DNA from: Verrucomicrobiia bacterium
GTDB lineage: Bacteria; Verrucomicrobiota; Verrucomicrobiia; Limisphaerales; Pedosphaeraceae
Direction of reading: 5' to 3'
DNA: 64,000 nt
Assembly (NCBI GenBank): GCA_036268055.1
Contig: DATAUW010000013.1
Span: 124,001 to 188,000, forward strand
Shown here piece by piece: positions 47,173-57,259 of the stretch (position 1 is its first letter; every line of letters starts with the position of its first letter). The notes under the pieces are model-generated. The model had not been told where the DNA came from. It saw nothing but the letters and a program-made list of their open reading frames with translations, and did no database searches. A program made the translations under genes and the position numbers.

Positions 47173-47565
47173 ATGGAAACTTCGGCCGGCCAAAACATTG
47201 ACGCCACGAAATGCCCGCTCTGCGGACAGCCCAACGATTGCCAGCTCTGCACCGCCGCTAGTTACAAAGGCCCGTGTTGGTGTGCGAAAATGAAGTTTCC
47301 CGAAGAACTCCTCGCCAAAGTTCCGCCCGAACTGCGTAACCGCGCCTGCATCTGCCTCGCCTGCGTCATGCAATTTAATCGCGAAAGAAAAAACGGCAGC
47401 GCATCACAAAAAGTTTTGCCCGGAGATTTTTATTTTGAAAATGGTCTGATGGTCTTCACCGCCGCCTACCATTTGCGCCGGGGTTTTTGTTGCGAAAGCG
47501 GCTGCCGCCATTGTCCCTATCCAAGCCACTCAACCGTCCGCACATTTCCCAGTGCCAGCCAATGA
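47173..47565 (+). CDS. CWC-DUF5522 cysteine-rich fusion protein
   Basis: 130 residues, starting one base after the pseudopilin stop. It has twelve or more cysteines. The N-terminal half matches the cysteine-rich CWC family (CPLCGQPNDCQLC, then GPCWC at about 36-40, and ACICLACV). The C-terminal half matches DUF5522 (DFYFENGLMVFTAAYHLRRGFCC then GCRHCPYP). Both are small families of unknown function with likely metal or Fe-S sites. No signal peptide, so cytoplasmic. It is the third gene behind the cobalamin riboswitch. Its connection to B12 is not explained by the sequence. Confidence 0.82.
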   Translation: METSAGQNIDATKCPLCGQPNDCQLCTAASYKGPCWCAKMKFPEELLAKVPPELRNRACICLACVMQFNRERKNGSASQKVLPGDFYFENGLMVFTAAYHLRRGFCCESGCRHCPYPSHSTVRTFPSASQ

Positions 47566-47572
47566 CCCGGAA

Positions 47573-48634
47573 TTATTTTCCCGCCGCCCACGCCAGCCCA
47601 TCCGTCCCCTTGCCCGTATCAATCAGCGCCCGAACCTTCCATTCCTTGAGATCAATCGCCGCCACCTGCTTGCTCGCATCACAGGAAACATACGCCACCT
47701 CGCCATCGGGACGCACCAAAACTTCCTGCGGCACCGCCGGGACCGGAATCGTCCGCGCCAGTGTCATCGTCTGCAAATCCAGCACACCCACCGCATTCGA
47801 TTTCGGCAACGCCATGATCAGCCAGCGCCCGTCCGGCGTCGGGTCCGTGCCATAAGCCGCGCACGGCAAATCAATCCGTTTCGCCACTTCATTTTTCGCC
47901 GTATCAATCACCACCAGTTGCGGCTTCGCCTGGTCCGCCGTGAAAACCCATTTATCATCCTTCGAAATCGCAATGCGCTGCGTGTTCTTAGAAATCGGAA
48001 TGATCTTCACCACCTTTTTCGCCTCCATATCCAAAACCGAAACCGTCCCCGGTCCCACATTCGCCGTATAGCCTTTCGTCCCATCGCTGTTAAGAATCAG
48101 CATGTGTGATTGTTCCTGCCCCGTCGGCACCATTCCCACGATCTTCAACGTCGCCGGATCAATGATCGTGATCGCCTGCTCCAATTCCGTCGTCACATAA
48201 AGCAAGCCATTCTTCGGCCCGATACGCGCGCAATGCGGCCGCACTCCCTTGCCAAAATCCACCGTCCCGACAATCGCCCGCTTGTCCAAATCAATCACTC
48301 GCAAAAGCGATCCGTCCGTGCCCGGACTGCCCACGCCCGAATTTCCGTAGATCGGCACGAACGCCAGTTTCCCGTCCGGCGACGCCACCACTTCATGACC
48401 CGTCGTTCCGTCTTCAGCCACCGCGGCAATTTGTTTATTCGACTCCGGGTCAATGATCGAAAGCGTTTTATCGCCCTTGTTCGTAACCAGCAATCGCGCA
48501 TGAGAACTGTCCGCCGCAAAACTATGCACCGTCGTAGCCATCAACAAACTTCCCGCAACGCCGATAGAAAACAAATTCGCAAAAAATGAATTACCGTGAT
48601 TGGACAGCGCGACAAACGCAGTTTGTATTTTCAT
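47573..48634 (-). CDS. Secreted YVTN-type beta-propeller protein
   Basis: 353 residues from the ATG at 48634; an ATG six codons upstream is also possible. A signal peptide ends near VHSFAADSS. The rest is about seven repeats of the YVTN/YncE type (LLVTNKGDKTLSIIDPES, AFVPIYGNSG, LLYVTTELEQAITIIDPAT, TANVGPGTVSVLDMEAKK, VFTADQAKPQLVVIDT, VSCDASKQVAAIDL). It ends eight bases from the end of the convergent B12-regulated operon. Known for the family: seven-bladed propellers of this kind include the B12-binding surface lipoprotein BtuG of Bacteroides. Here there is no lipobox, and the link to B12 is by position only. Confidence 0.88.
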   Translation of the reverse strand: MKIQTAFVALSNHGNSFFANLFSIGVAGSLLMATTVHSFAADSSHARLLVTNKGDKTLSIIDPESNKQIAAVAEDGTTGHEVVASPDGKLAFVPIYGNSGVGSPGTDGSLLRVIDLDKRAIVGTVDFGKGVRPHCARIGPKNGLLYVTTELEQAITIIDPATLKIVGMVPTGQEQSHMLILNSDGTKGYTANVGPGTVSVLDMEAKKVVKIIPISKNTQRIAISKDDKWVFTADQAKPQLVVIDTAKNEVAKRIDLPCAAYGTDPTPDGRWLIMALPKSNAVGVLDLQTMTLARTIPVPAVPQEVLVRPDGEVAYVSCDASKQVAAIDLKEWKVRALIDTGKGTDGLAWAAGK

Positions 48635-48745
48635 GATGGCAAAAGTATGCACATCCCCACCCGAAAGCCGATAAGAAAATAGGCATCACGGATCATTATT
48701 ATTCGAGAATATCCACACGCATACCGGCAGCAGGGCGGAACTCCG

Positions 48746-49013
48746 CGGTAGTCCCGTACGGACAACTAATATCCTAACGCATGGTAGGGCTGTGCTGCCG
48801 CGCAGCCGTCCGAAGTCCCGCAGGGATGACCGATCTTAGCCCAGCAATTTATTGCTGGGTTTACCTTCATTCCAAACCAAGTCCCGCAGGGACGAAAGAA
48901 TTTCCCCCTTGAAACCAAACCTCACCCACTCGCCCAACGCTTCTCATTAACCCCAACTTCAGTCGGGGGAAAAACTAGGCGCACACGCGCAAGAAACGGT
49001 TTCAACCGTTTCT
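48746..49013 (+). repeat. Composite hairpin repeat, copy D, with a trailing inverted repeat
   Basis: Modules: gtcccgtacggac with aactaatatcctaacg, the GCAGCC hairpin variant ggctgtgctgccgcgcagcc, gtcccgcagggat, CCAGCAA-ttta-TTGCTGG (48841-48858), gtcccgcagggac with gaaagaa, cgcttctcattaacccc and a hairpin of CCCCAACT with AGTCGGGG. It is followed by a separate perfect inverted repeat AGAAACGG-N6-CCGTTTCT (48992-49013), which lacks a T run and is not a clear terminator. Confidence 0.88.
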
Positions 49014-49083
49014 AAAATCTACCTTTCATAGCCGATAACTCTGCCCACCGATTTAGAGACAATGTGCAGATGCCGCGATTTGT

Positions 49084-51477
49084 CTAACGAACTTCGCGCA
49101 ACTCCCCATCCAATTTCACTTCCCGCCCTTTTTTAATTTTCAATTCAACTGTCCGGCCCCGGTAACTCACTTGACAAGGTTCTCCCACGTCAGAACGCAC
49201 CGTCGCCGATACCAACCGTCCATCCTTCCAACTCATCCCCACTTCAAATCCCCCTCGCGCGCGCAATCCCGAAACACTTCCGCTTTTCCACGCATCCGGT
49301 AGCGCGGGCAATAATTGAATGACCCCCGTCTGGCTCTGCACCAGCATCTCCGCCATCGCCGCCGTCGTTCCAAAATTTCCGTCAATCTGAAACGGTGGAC
49401 AGGCATCAAATAAATTCGGATACACCCCGCCGCCATTGTCGTAACGAACCTCATGCGTCGTCACCGGGTTCAACGCGCGGCGGACGATCAGCCACGCATG
49501 ATTGCCGTCGCCCAATCGCGCCCACACCGCTGCCTTGTAGGCATACGACCAGCCCAATCCATCATCCCCGCGCACCGCCATTGTCTTCCGCGCCGCCAGC
49601 GCCAGCTCCGGCGTCGCCGTCGAAATTTCGTTTCCCGGATACAATCCCCACAAATGCGAAAGATGCCGATGCTGCGGTTCCGGCTCGCCATATTCTTCCA
49701 GCCATTCCATGATGCGCCCGTCCGATCCGATTTGCGTCGGCGGCAGCCGCGCCAATTTGGGTGCCAGCTCTCTTCCAAATTCTTCATCTTCACCCAGAAT
49801 TTTTTCCGACTCGATGCACGCGCCAAATAAATATCTCAACATCTGCGCATGCACCGTCGTTCCCAGCGCAATCGAAACCTCTTTTCCATCCGCCGTGCGA
49901 AAATGATTTTCCGGCGAATTCGCCGGCGCGACCACCAGCCAATGATGTTTCGGCTCTTCAATCAACATGTCCGAATAAAATTCCGCCGCGCCCTTCATGA
50001 TCGGATACGCCCAGCGCAAAAAATTTTTATCGCGCGTGAATAAATAATGATCGAAAAGATGCTGGCACAGCCACGCCGAGCCGCCCGTGGTCGCGCCCCA
50101 CGACGCCGATTCGCCCGGCGATGTGAATCCCCACGGATTCGTGATCACATGCGCCACCCAGCCGCGCGCCGCGTAATAATCCTTCGCCGTTTTCGCGCCC
50201 GGCGCCTGCAATGAATCAATCAGCGCGAACAACGGCTGCGTCAATTCCGGCAACGCGCAAACTTCCGCCGGCCAATAATTCATCTCCACGTTCACGTCGA
50301 GATGCCAGTCACCGTCCCAGGGCGTGCGAATTTCCTCGGCCCAAATCCCCTGAAGATTCGGCGGCAGGCCTCCAGGACGCGACGACGAAATTAAAAGATA
50401 CCGCCCGAAATTAAAATACAACGCCGCCAGTTGAGGATCCTCCACCCCGCCCTTAAACGCTTTTATACGCTCCGGCGTCGTCATGCTCGTGGCGCGTTCG
50501 TCTCCCGGCTCCAAGTCCAACTTCACGCGCTCAAAATATTTTTGATAATCCGCAACGTGTCTTTCTCTCAACGACGCGAATGACTTTTTAATCGCCTTGT
50601 CCAAATCCCGCTCCGTCGCCGCTTTTGGATCTGCCGTGTGCCGTCCCGCAAATCCCTGATAATCCGTCCCCGCCGCAATAAATAAAATCACTTCATCTGC
50701 GCCAATGACTCGCACGCCATTCCCCTGCTCCACCGTTTTCCCGCCGCGATGGATCACTCGCGCGCGCGCCGCATATTTTACTCCCGGCACTTGAGCGCCG
50801 CTGTCTAATTGCCCCGTCATCAACAATCCACCGTTTGGCTCAGCCGTCGTAACAAATCTTTCCGGCCTGTCCATCGCCATCGCAAATGAGATTTGCCCCG
50901 GCTTGTCCGCCGTCAGGTGCACAACCATTACTTCATCCGGCGCGCTGATAAACATCTCCCGCCTGAAAGTCACGTCACCGCGTTTGAACTGCACTCGCGC
51001 AATCGCTTCGTTCAAATCCAACTCGCGGCGATAATTCTCCACCGGCGAATTCGTCTCGCTCGCTATGAACGACAAATGAAGATTTCCCAAAACCTGGTAA
51101 CACCCATAAGCCGCTCCTCCCGACCCCGGCCCTTTGCATGTGAAGTTCGCATTCACCAATGCCTCCGCCTCCGAATTTTTCCCCTCGATCAACAACCGCC
51201 GGATTTCCGGCAAGACTTTATAAGCGCCTTCGCGGTCCGCATCCTGCCGCGATCCCGACCAGACCGAACTCTCGTTCAAAACAATCCGTTCCTCATCCAC
51301 CCCACCAAACATCATCGCACCCAGCCGCCCGTTTCCCAATGGCGATGACTCGGTAAAATCTTTCGCCGCCGCGTCCAACCAAATCGTCGTCTCCGCCTTC
51401 GGCATCCCCGCCGCGAAAAATATTCCCGGCAGAAAAGACACACCAGCCGCAACAATCAAACAAAGCCATCTCATCAT
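49084..51477 (-). CDS. Glycoside hydrolase family 95 alpha-L-fucosidase
   Basis: 797 residues with a signal peptide (about 1-22). N-terminal beta domain ([26 protein letters not shown]), then an (alpha/alpha)6 barrel. GH95 signatures: [14 protein letters not shown] followed by [14 protein letters not shown] with the conserved Asn pair, the general-acid region [13 protein letters not shown], and [16 protein letters not shown]95 enzymes invert alpha-1,2-fucosyl (some alpha-galactosyl) linkages, for example in xyloglucan or mucins. The last gene of the minus-strand glycan locus; 48 bases separate it from the aldose epimerase. Predicted to be periplasmic or secreted. Confidence 0.93.
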   Translation of the reverse strand: MMRWLCLIVAAGVSFLPGIFFAAGMPKAETTIWLDAAAKDFTESSPLGNGRLGAMMFGGVDEERIVLNESSVWSGSRQDADREGAYKVLPEIRRLLIEGKNSEAEALVNANFTCKGPGSGGAAYGCYQVLGNLHLSFIASETNSPVENYRRELDLNEAIARVQFKRGDVTFRREMFISAPDEVMVVHLTADKPGQISFAMAMDRPERFVTTAEPNGGLLMTGQLDSGAQVPGVKYAARARVIHRGGKTVEQGNGVRVIGADEVILFIAAGTDYQGFAGRHTADPKAATERDLDKAIKKSFASLRERHVADYQKYFERVKLDLEPGDERATSMTTPERIKAFKGGVEDPQLAALYFNFGRYLLISSSRPGGLPPNLQGIWAEEIRTPWDGDWHLDVNVEMNYWPAEVCALPELTQPLFALIDSLQAPGAKTAKDYYAARGWVAHVITNPWGFTSPGESASWGATTGGSAWLCQHLFDHYLFTRDKNFLRWAYPIMKGAAEFYSDMLIEEPKHHWLVVAPANSPENHFRTADGKEVSIALGTTVHAQMLRYLFGACIESEKILGEDEEFGRELAPKLARLPPTQIGSDGRIMEWLEEYGEPEPQHRHLSHLWGLYPGNEISTATPELALAARKTMAVRGDDGLGWSYAYKAAVWARLGDGNHAWLIVRRALNPVTTHEVRYDNGGGVYPNLFDACPPFQIDGNFGTTAAMAEMLVQSQTGVIQLLPALPDAWKSGSVSGLRARGGFEVGMSWKDGRLVSATVRSDVGEPCQVSYRGRTVELKIKKGREVKLDGELREVR

Positions 51478-51525
51478 GACGAATTTTCAGAAAGGCAGAC
51501 AAATGACTCAAACGAAAACACCAGC

Positions 51526-52410
51526 TCAGGTCCCATTTCCGCCAACGCGAAAACATAATTGCCACGAAGCCGTCCCTTGTGCCGCGACCACCCCGCAATG
51601 CTGCCGTGCCGCCGCCACGCACAACGCATCGTCATCCCCATTCGTCGGCTCCAGCGCAAAATGATGATGCCCATGCCAGCCGCCCCGCGTCAGCCACACT
51701 CCCAGCGTATTATTTTCCGCCGCGTCCCACTCAAACTCCAATCTATCCGCGCCGTCCGCGCTCACGACCGCCGCCACGCCTTCGCTCAACGGCCGCGCAA
51801 AAATCTTCGCGTGTCCTCCAATTGGAACCGCCGATTCCTCGGCCGTAGTCCACACTTCGCCATTAAATAATCGCCGTGTCGAATCCGGCAAAACCATCCG
51901 GTCGCCCGCACGCAACTTTAACAACGGATGTATCGCCCATAAAAATGGTTCTTCCACGCTGCCACAATTTTTCAATCGGTAACTGAAGCGAACTTCATTA
52001 TCTCGCAATTCGATGCTCCGCTCGAATTCGAATGGCGACACCGGCAGCTTAACCGACGTCCGCAAAATCCCGCTTTCCCACGCCGCTTGATCCACGCGCC
52101 ATTCCGCATTCCAAACTTCACCGTGATCCGGCAAATCGCGCCCACGCCAGTGGCACGGCGCAATCGTCGGCAAACATTCATCGGCTCCCACTAGCGTGCT
52201 CGCCGCAAAATCGTCACCCAAAGAATTACGAAAAAGTTTCATTGCGCCCGGCGGATGCCACATCCATTCCCGCCCCGTCTCCAGGTCTTTCAGCGAAATT
52301 ATTTTCGCGCCCAGTTCGGGCGCCACCGCGATTTCCAGCCGCTGATTTCCCAGCACATGCACGGCAACCCCCTGTTCGCGCCGCACCGAAATATTATCTA
52401 CTATATCCAT
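51526..52410 (-). CDS. Aldose 1-epimerase-like protein
   Basis: 294 residues, no signal peptide. The beta-sandwich of the galactose mutarotase-like fold is suggested by LEIAVAPELGAKIISLKD, the WMWHPPGAM segment, VGADECLPTI and EPFLWAIHPLLKL with a conserved histidine. It interconverts anomers of galactose or related sugars, or acts on an unidentified sugar. It overlaps no gene but lies one base after the DUF5107 protein stop, so the two are co-expressed. It is cytoplasmic and should act on sugars released by the GH95 and alpha-galactosidase and imported by the MFS porter. Confidence 0.83.
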   Translation of the reverse strand: MDIVDNISVRREQGVAVHVLGNQRLEIAVAPELGAKIISLKDLETGREWMWHPPGAMKLFRNSLGDDFAASTLVGADECLPTIAPCHWRGRDLPDHGEVWNAEWRVDQAAWESGILRTSVKLPVSPFEFERSIELRDNEVRFSYRLKNCGSVEEPFLWAIHPLLKLRAGDRMVLPDSTRRLFNGEVWTTAEESAVPIGGHAKIFARPLSEGVAAVVSADGADRLEFEWDAAENNTLGVWLTRGGWHGHHHFALEPTNGDDDALCVAAARQHCGVVAAQGTASWQLCFRVGGNGT

Positions 52411-52411
52411 G

Positions 52412-55400
52412 TTACATCTCGTTCAAAAGATCGGACGCCAGCGCGTGATTCGGATCGCGCTTGAGCACTTCCAGTAAAAGCGCCCGCGCCGCCGCCGCAT
52501 TCCCCAAACCTAACTGCGCCTGCGCCTCAAGAAACTTCGCCGTCGTCTCCTGCCGGTATTGAATATCGTCTTCAAACAACAACATCGCCGGCAACGACGT
52601 TGCAAAATAATCAATCTTCGCTTTCGACCTTGCTAACTCGCGCGCGTAATCCAGCAATTCGTTCAATAACTTTTTCGTCTGTGCGCCCCGTCCCAGCCGC
52701 GCCCGTGCGAGTGCCGAGTAGTAAGTCATCTCACTGAAAGCCCGCACGCTCATCTGCTGAAAGTCTCCCGCGAAAGTCGCCGCAGCGTGCCAATATTGTT
52801 TCGCCTTTAATTTTTCACCGAGCGCGTCGCACGCCACACCCAGCCAATATAGAATATCACTTTGGTTCGCCAACAAATGCTTCGCTTCGCCCAGATTGAG
52901 CGGCGATGACAACGCGCGTTGAAAATGTTTCGCGGCGGTTTTGTTATCACCTTGTTTCAAAGCCGTGCGCCCCAGCGACAAATGCGAACGCACATGCTGG
53001 CCGAGCGGTCCGCCTTCTCCACCCTCCCAGGGCTGGAAATTCCGCCCCGATAAAATCTGCATCGCCTCCCGATGGCGTCCTGCGTGATTCAATAATGTGC
53101 ATAGTTCAACGCTCAAATCATCCCGCATTTGGACCAGATCGGGTTGCTTCTCAAGTTCCGCCAATCGCCGCGCCGGTTTTTCGCCGAGACGCTTCCAAAG
53201 CTGATCGCGCTCGTAAAGCAATCTCGCGTCTCCAGGATTTTCCCGGAACGCCTGATCATAAGCCGCCCGCGCTTTTTGGCCATCGCCGCGAATGTTGAAA
53301 TATCCGATTCCCAAATTCCGCCACCCAACGGAAAATTTCGGGGCCAACTTCGCCGCGCGTTCCCACGACTGAATTCCCTCTTCGTGCCGGCGACGATCAT
53401 AAAACCAATTTCCCAGGTAATACTCGGCGCGCGCATCTCGCGGATGAACCCGCAACGCCTCCTGCAAAATAATTAATTCTTCCAGCCGCGCGGGAAAACA
53501 ATAGTCCGGCGATGCCTCAGACGCGCGCTGAAAACTTTTGCGCTCCGCTTTTTTATCGCCCATTTTTCCATACAGCCAGCCAAGCGTATAATGCACCAGT
53601 GGTTCCGCGCCCCAGCTTTGATCCGGCAAATCCCCCGCCGCGCGCTGTGCTGTTTGCAGCAACAAAATCGCCTCGCCAAAAAATCCCGCCCGCGCGTAGT
53701 CGTGCGCAACATCCAAAACCGTCTGCAAATCCGCCGTGCAACCTTCGCCCTTCAAATGCCGTGCCCACCAGTCGAGCGGATCCAGCCTTAAAGTCTCCGC
53801 GATCAATTCTTTCGCTTCCTTATCACAGCCAAATTTTCGCAACGCCAGCGCCTTCAAATTTCGCGCCCGCGTATTCTCGACATTATATTTCAGCGAACGC
53901 TCGACATGCTCAATCGCCTTCAACCAATCGCCGCGTTTGCAATCAAGTTCTGCCACCGCATGATAACCCGCCGATACCCACGCCTGGTTCCACGTCGCCT
54001 TATAAAAAGCGTCGTACGCTTCGGTATCACGCCCGAGAAATCTCAAACATAACCCTAGATTATAATACGCCTCGCCGTCATACGGATTGGGATTCCGGCG
54101 CGTCAGTCGCTCTATGGCCCCACGAAAATATTTTTCCGCCGTTTCAAATTCCCCGCGTCGCAGATGCCATAACCCCATCGCATTGTTGCAACGCGAATCC
54201 AACGGATCGCGCCGCAGCGCCTCGAGCCAATAAATAGTCGGACATCGCGTCGCATGGCGATATTGCTCAAGATGCAAACCCGTGATGTAAAGCTCGTCCC
54301 CGCTCGCGATTTCCGCCGCCGCGGGCGGTTCCGTCGCCGGAGGAGGAACATCACCCTTCGCATCCGCTTTCGGTTGATAAGCAATCAACTCGCGTCCGGA
54401 AGCGTCGGTCACAGTCACTCGCAAATCACTTTCCTTGATGCGACTCGGCAGCTTGATTTTCTCAATCAACGGATTCGCCGGCTTAAGATCGCGCTTAAAA
54501 CGTGCGATGCTTTTCTCCCCCGCCGTAATCACGACCGACGTTGCCGGATAATTTCCAGTGACGCCCACTCCAATTTGCAATTCACGTTTAACCACCCGCA
54601 AGCTTACCGCCGCATCCAAATTCGCGTGGCACGCCGGGCCTATTTTTTGGATCGGATACCAATATTGACTCCACGTTTTTGTTTCGCCCGGCTGGAGGAA
54701 ACTGAAATCCGGCTGGTTATCCGTGTAAACCCCCGCCATGATCTCGATGTACGGCGCGAATTCTCCCCGCCCATCGGCATCCGTCAGGTTGCGATCCCAC
54801 GCGTAACCGAACTCATGATTGCCCCACGTCCATTGTTTTTTTCCGGGCGAAATATGATGGTTCGCGAAATGGACAATGCCCGATTTCGCCGCATAATCGT
54901 ATCCGCCAAAAAAATCCTCCCGGCTTCCCATGCACATATAGGAAGTCGGCACCGGAATATTTGCATAAAACGAAATATCATTCGGCGCATAATCAACCGG
55001 CCCCGCGCCGCCGCAATTCGGCGGAACAAATTTTGTCGGACGCTCCGCCATCGGCACCCCGCTGCGGCCGCGCTCGCCATAATTCACCCCATAATAGCGG
55101 TCCCGGCAAAATGGATATTCACTCATCGAGCGGCGTGCATGATCAGCAACGTAATAAACATCCGGCGGAAAAAAACTTTGATAAGCTTCATGCACCCGCG
55201 TCGCCACATTCGCCCACCACAAAAAGGTCTGCACAAACTGGGTGCGATTATAGGCGCGCACCTTCAACTCCAGATAAGCGCGCCCCGGATGCACGCACAC
55301 CCCGTGCATCCCCTTCATGCGCGCCATCGGATCATGGTCGCTGCACCAAATCGTTTTCGATCCGTCGGCCTGCTCCTCAATCTCGAAATCCACCGGCAGG

Positions 55401-55816
55401 AAAGTCGCGGGCCGATGATGCTGCGGCCAATTAAATTCAATGCCGCCACTGATCCACGGCCCCGCCAACCCGACCAGCGCGGGCTTGATCACCGCCTGAT
55501 TATATATGATGTCGTGGCCATTCGTCTTGTCCTGCAAAACATGAATCCGCCCGCCGATCTCGGGCAACACCATCGCGCGAATAAATTCATTCTCGATCCA
55601 AATCGCCTTCCACTCGCGATCAATCGGTTTCTCGGCGATCCGGTCCGTGAACGGCAAAGGATAAACTTTCCCGCTGCTGCCTTGATAAACGCGCTTCTCC
55701 AAAAACATCGGGTTCTTGTCCGGTGGCGCGGGCATGTACGTCGGAATGACGACGTTTTCCACACGGACAGAAACTTGTCCTTTGCTCATTCTCAAAATTT
55801 TCTTTTTACCAGGCAT
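52412..55816 (-). CDS. DUF5107 domain protein with TPR repeats
   Basis: 1134 residues with no clear signal peptide. The N-terminal 330 match DUF5107 (IENEFIRAMVLPEIGGRIHVLQDK, then GISGGIEFNWPQHHRP-like, FNWPQHHR). About 500-1134 are TPR-like helical repeats (NAMGLWHLRRGEFETAEKYF, AEYYLGNWFYDRRRHEEGIQ, NLGIGYFNIRGDGQKARAAYDQ). In other bacteria DUF5107-TPR proteins accompany glycoside hydrolases, and the DUF5107 fold looks mutarotase-like; an enzymatic role on sugars is likely but unproven. It sits between the MFS porter (one base away) and the epimerase. Confidence 0.88.
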   Translation of the reverse strand: MPGKKKILRMSKGQVSVRVENVVIPTYMPAPPDKNPMFLEKRVYQGSSGKVYPLPFTDRIAEKPIDREWKAIWIENEFIRAMVLPEIGGRIHVLQDKTNGHDIIYNQAVIKPALVGLAGPWISGGIEFNWPQHHRPATFLPVDFEIEEQADGSKTIWCSDHDPMARMKGMHGVCVHPGRAYLELKVRAYNRTQFVQTFLWWANVATRVHEAYQSFFPPDVYYVADHARRSMSEYPFCRDRYYGVNYGERGRSGVPMAERPTKFVPPNCGGAGPVDYAPNDISFYANIPVPTSYMCMGSREDFFGGYDYAAKSGIVHFANHHISPGKKQWTWGNHEFGYAWDRNLTDADGRGEFAPYIEIMAGVYTDNQPDFSFLQPGETKTWSQYWYPIQKIGPACHANLDAAVSLRVVKRELQIGVGVTGNYPATSVVITAGEKSIARFKRDLKPANPLIEKIKLPSRIKESDLRVTVTDASGRELIAYQPKADAKGDVPPPATEPPAAAEIASGDELYITGLHLEQYRHATRCPTIYWLEALRRDPLDSRCNNAMGLWHLRRGEFETAEKYFRGAIERLTRRNPNPYDGEAYYNLGLCLRFLGRDTEAYDAFYKATWNQAWVSAGYHAVAELDCKRGDWLKAIEHVERSLKYNVENTRARNLKALALRKFGCDKEAKELIAETLRLDPLDWWARHLKGEGCTADLQTVLDVAHDYARAGFFGEAILLLQTAQRAAGDLPDQSWGAEPLVHYTLGWLYGKMGDKKAERKSFQRASEASPDYCFPARLEELIILQEALRVHPRDARAEYYLGNWFYDRRRHEEGIQSWERAAKLAPKFSVGWRNLGIGYFNIRGDGQKARAAYDQAFRENPGDARLLYERDQLWKRLGEKPARRLAELEKQPDLVQMRDDLSVELCTLLNHAGRHREAMQILSGRNFQPWEGGEGGPLGQHVRSHLSLGRTALKQGDNKTAAKHFQRALSSPLNLGEAKHLLANQSDILYWLGVACDALGEKLKAKQYWHAAATFAGDFQQMSVRAFSEMTYYSALARARLGRGAQTKKLLNELLDYARELARSKAKIDYFATSLPAMLLFEDDIQYRQETTAKFLEAQAQLGLGNAAAARALLLEVLKRDPNHALASDLLNEM

Positions 55817-55817
55817 C

Positions 55818-57239
55818 TTAATCCACCAGTTCGCGTTCGATTTCTTCCAGCGTCTTCCCCTTCGTCTCCGGCAATTTCACCACCATAAAAATAAATCCTA
55901 AAACACAAATCGCCGCGTAAAGCCAGAACGTGCCCGCCGATCCCAGTTTGCTGTTTAATATTGGAAACGTATAGGTCAGCAAAAAGCACGCTATCCACAA
56001 GGCTGAAACCGCCACCGCCATCGCCGCGCCGCGGATGCGATTAGGAAAAATTTCCGCGATCAACACCCACGCGACTGGCGCGAGCGAAATGGCATAACAA
56101 CCAATCGCCGCCAGCACCAGCAGAAGCATCGGCAATCCCTTGACTTCGCTGTGATAACAAAAACCCATCACTGTATAAATGACCGCCAGCGCGGCCGAAC
56201 CAAATAACATCAGCGGCCGCCGCCCGCCCCGGTCCACGATTCCCAACGCCGCAAGCGTGAACACCAGATTCACCGAACCGGTCCAAGCAATATTTTTCAG
56301 CACCGTCGAAATGTCATAACCCGCCGCGTGAAAAATATCCTCGGCATAATTAAAAATCACATTGATGCCGCACCATTGCTGAAACACCGCAATGACAACT
56401 CCCAACACGAGCACCTTCCGCATTTTCGGATGCAGCAATTCCGCAAAACGCACTTGCTCCGATTCCTCTTTCGCCAGCGTTGATTGAATGTCTGAGACGG
56501 CGAGGTTCGCGTAATTCGCTCCCCCGATTTTCGTCAGAATGGCCGTGGCTTCGCGAGACCGGCCTTTTTTTGCGAGCCAGCGCGGACTTTCCGGCACCAC
56601 GAGCATGCCAAAAAAGAAAAATAGCGAAGGCGCGGCGGTAAGCCCGAACATCCAGCGCCATCCCTGCTGGCCAAACCATGACGTGCGGATAAATTCGTCC
56701 GTCGCACCCGCCGGCAAGTTGCGCACCAGAAACCAATTAATATATTGCGCGAGCAAAATGCCCATGACCACCGTGAGTTGATTAATTGCGACGAGTTTGC
56801 CGCGGATTTGTGCAGGCGCGATTTCCGCGATGTACATCGGCGAAAGATTCGACGCCAACCCGATCGCCAACCCGCCAAGAATTCGCCACGCGATAAAGAT
56901 CTCAAAATTATTAGCCAGCGCATTGCCGATGGAAGTCACCGCGAACAATAACGCCGCGGCAATCAATAACCGCTTGCGCCCAAAACGATCGCTCATCACG
57001 CCCGCCGTCATCGCTCCCATCAAACAGCCAATCAATGCGCAACTGTTCGCCCACCCAATTTGGAAATCGGTCGTGAGTTGAAAGTACCGCTGAAAAAATG
57101 GTTTAGCCCCGCCGATGACTACCCAATCCCAGCCGAACAGCAACCCGCCCATCGCCGCCACGATGGAAATAAGCCACACATAACGGAGATTGAACTCGGC
57201 GCGGGCTTGGGTCGTGCTGCTTTGGGTGAGGGTAATCAT
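55818..57239 (-). CDS. MFS sugar porter
   Basis: 473 residues from the ATG at 57239; a 27-codon upstream extension was rejected because it adds a hydrophobic stretch before the normal start. Twelve membrane helices. Sugar-porter signatures: DRFGRKR after helix 2, PESPRWLAKKGR after helix 6, QQWCGINVIFNYAEDIF in helix 7, DRGGRRPL after helix 8, and PETKGKTLEEIE at the end. It imports a hexose or pentose with protons, probably the fucose or galactose released by neighbouring hydrolases; this replaces the SusC/D system of Bacteroidetes loci. First residues upstream follow the alpha-galactosidase by 20 bases. Confidence 0.93.
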   Translation of the reverse strand: MITLTQSSTTQARAEFNLRYVWLISIVAAMGGLLFGWDWVVIGGAKPFFQRYFQLTTDFQIGWANSCALIGCLMGAMTAGVMSDRFGRKRLLIAAALLFAVTSIGNALANNFEIFIAWRILGGLAIGLASNLSPMYIAEIAPAQIRGKLVAINQLTVVMGILLAQYINWFLVRNLPAGATDEFIRTSWFGQQGWRWMFGLTAAPSLFFFFGMLVVPESPRWLAKKGRSREATAILTKIGGANYANLAVSDIQSTLAKEESEQVRFAELLHPKMRKVLVLGVVIAVFQQWCGINVIFNYAEDIFHAAGYDISTVLKNIAWTGSVNLVFTLAALGIVDRGGRRPLMLFGSAALAVIYTVMGFCYHSEVKGLPMLLLVLAAIGCYAISLAPVAWVLIAEIFPNRIRGAAMAVAVSALWIACFLLTYTFPILNSKLGSAGTFWLYAAICVLGFIFMVVKLPETKGKTLEEIERELVD

Positions 57240-57259
57240 GAATGAATGGACTGCGATTC

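Noticed and set aside
48992-49013. Inverted repeat AGAAACGG/CCGTTTCT as the terminator of the GH95 gene
   Set aside because: No T run on either side in the needed direction; kept only as an inverted repeat.
54254-55888. 544-codon plus-strand frame across the DUF5107 gene
   Set aside because: Arginine- and isoleucine-rich shadow of the minus-strand coding frame; no domain, no ribosome site.
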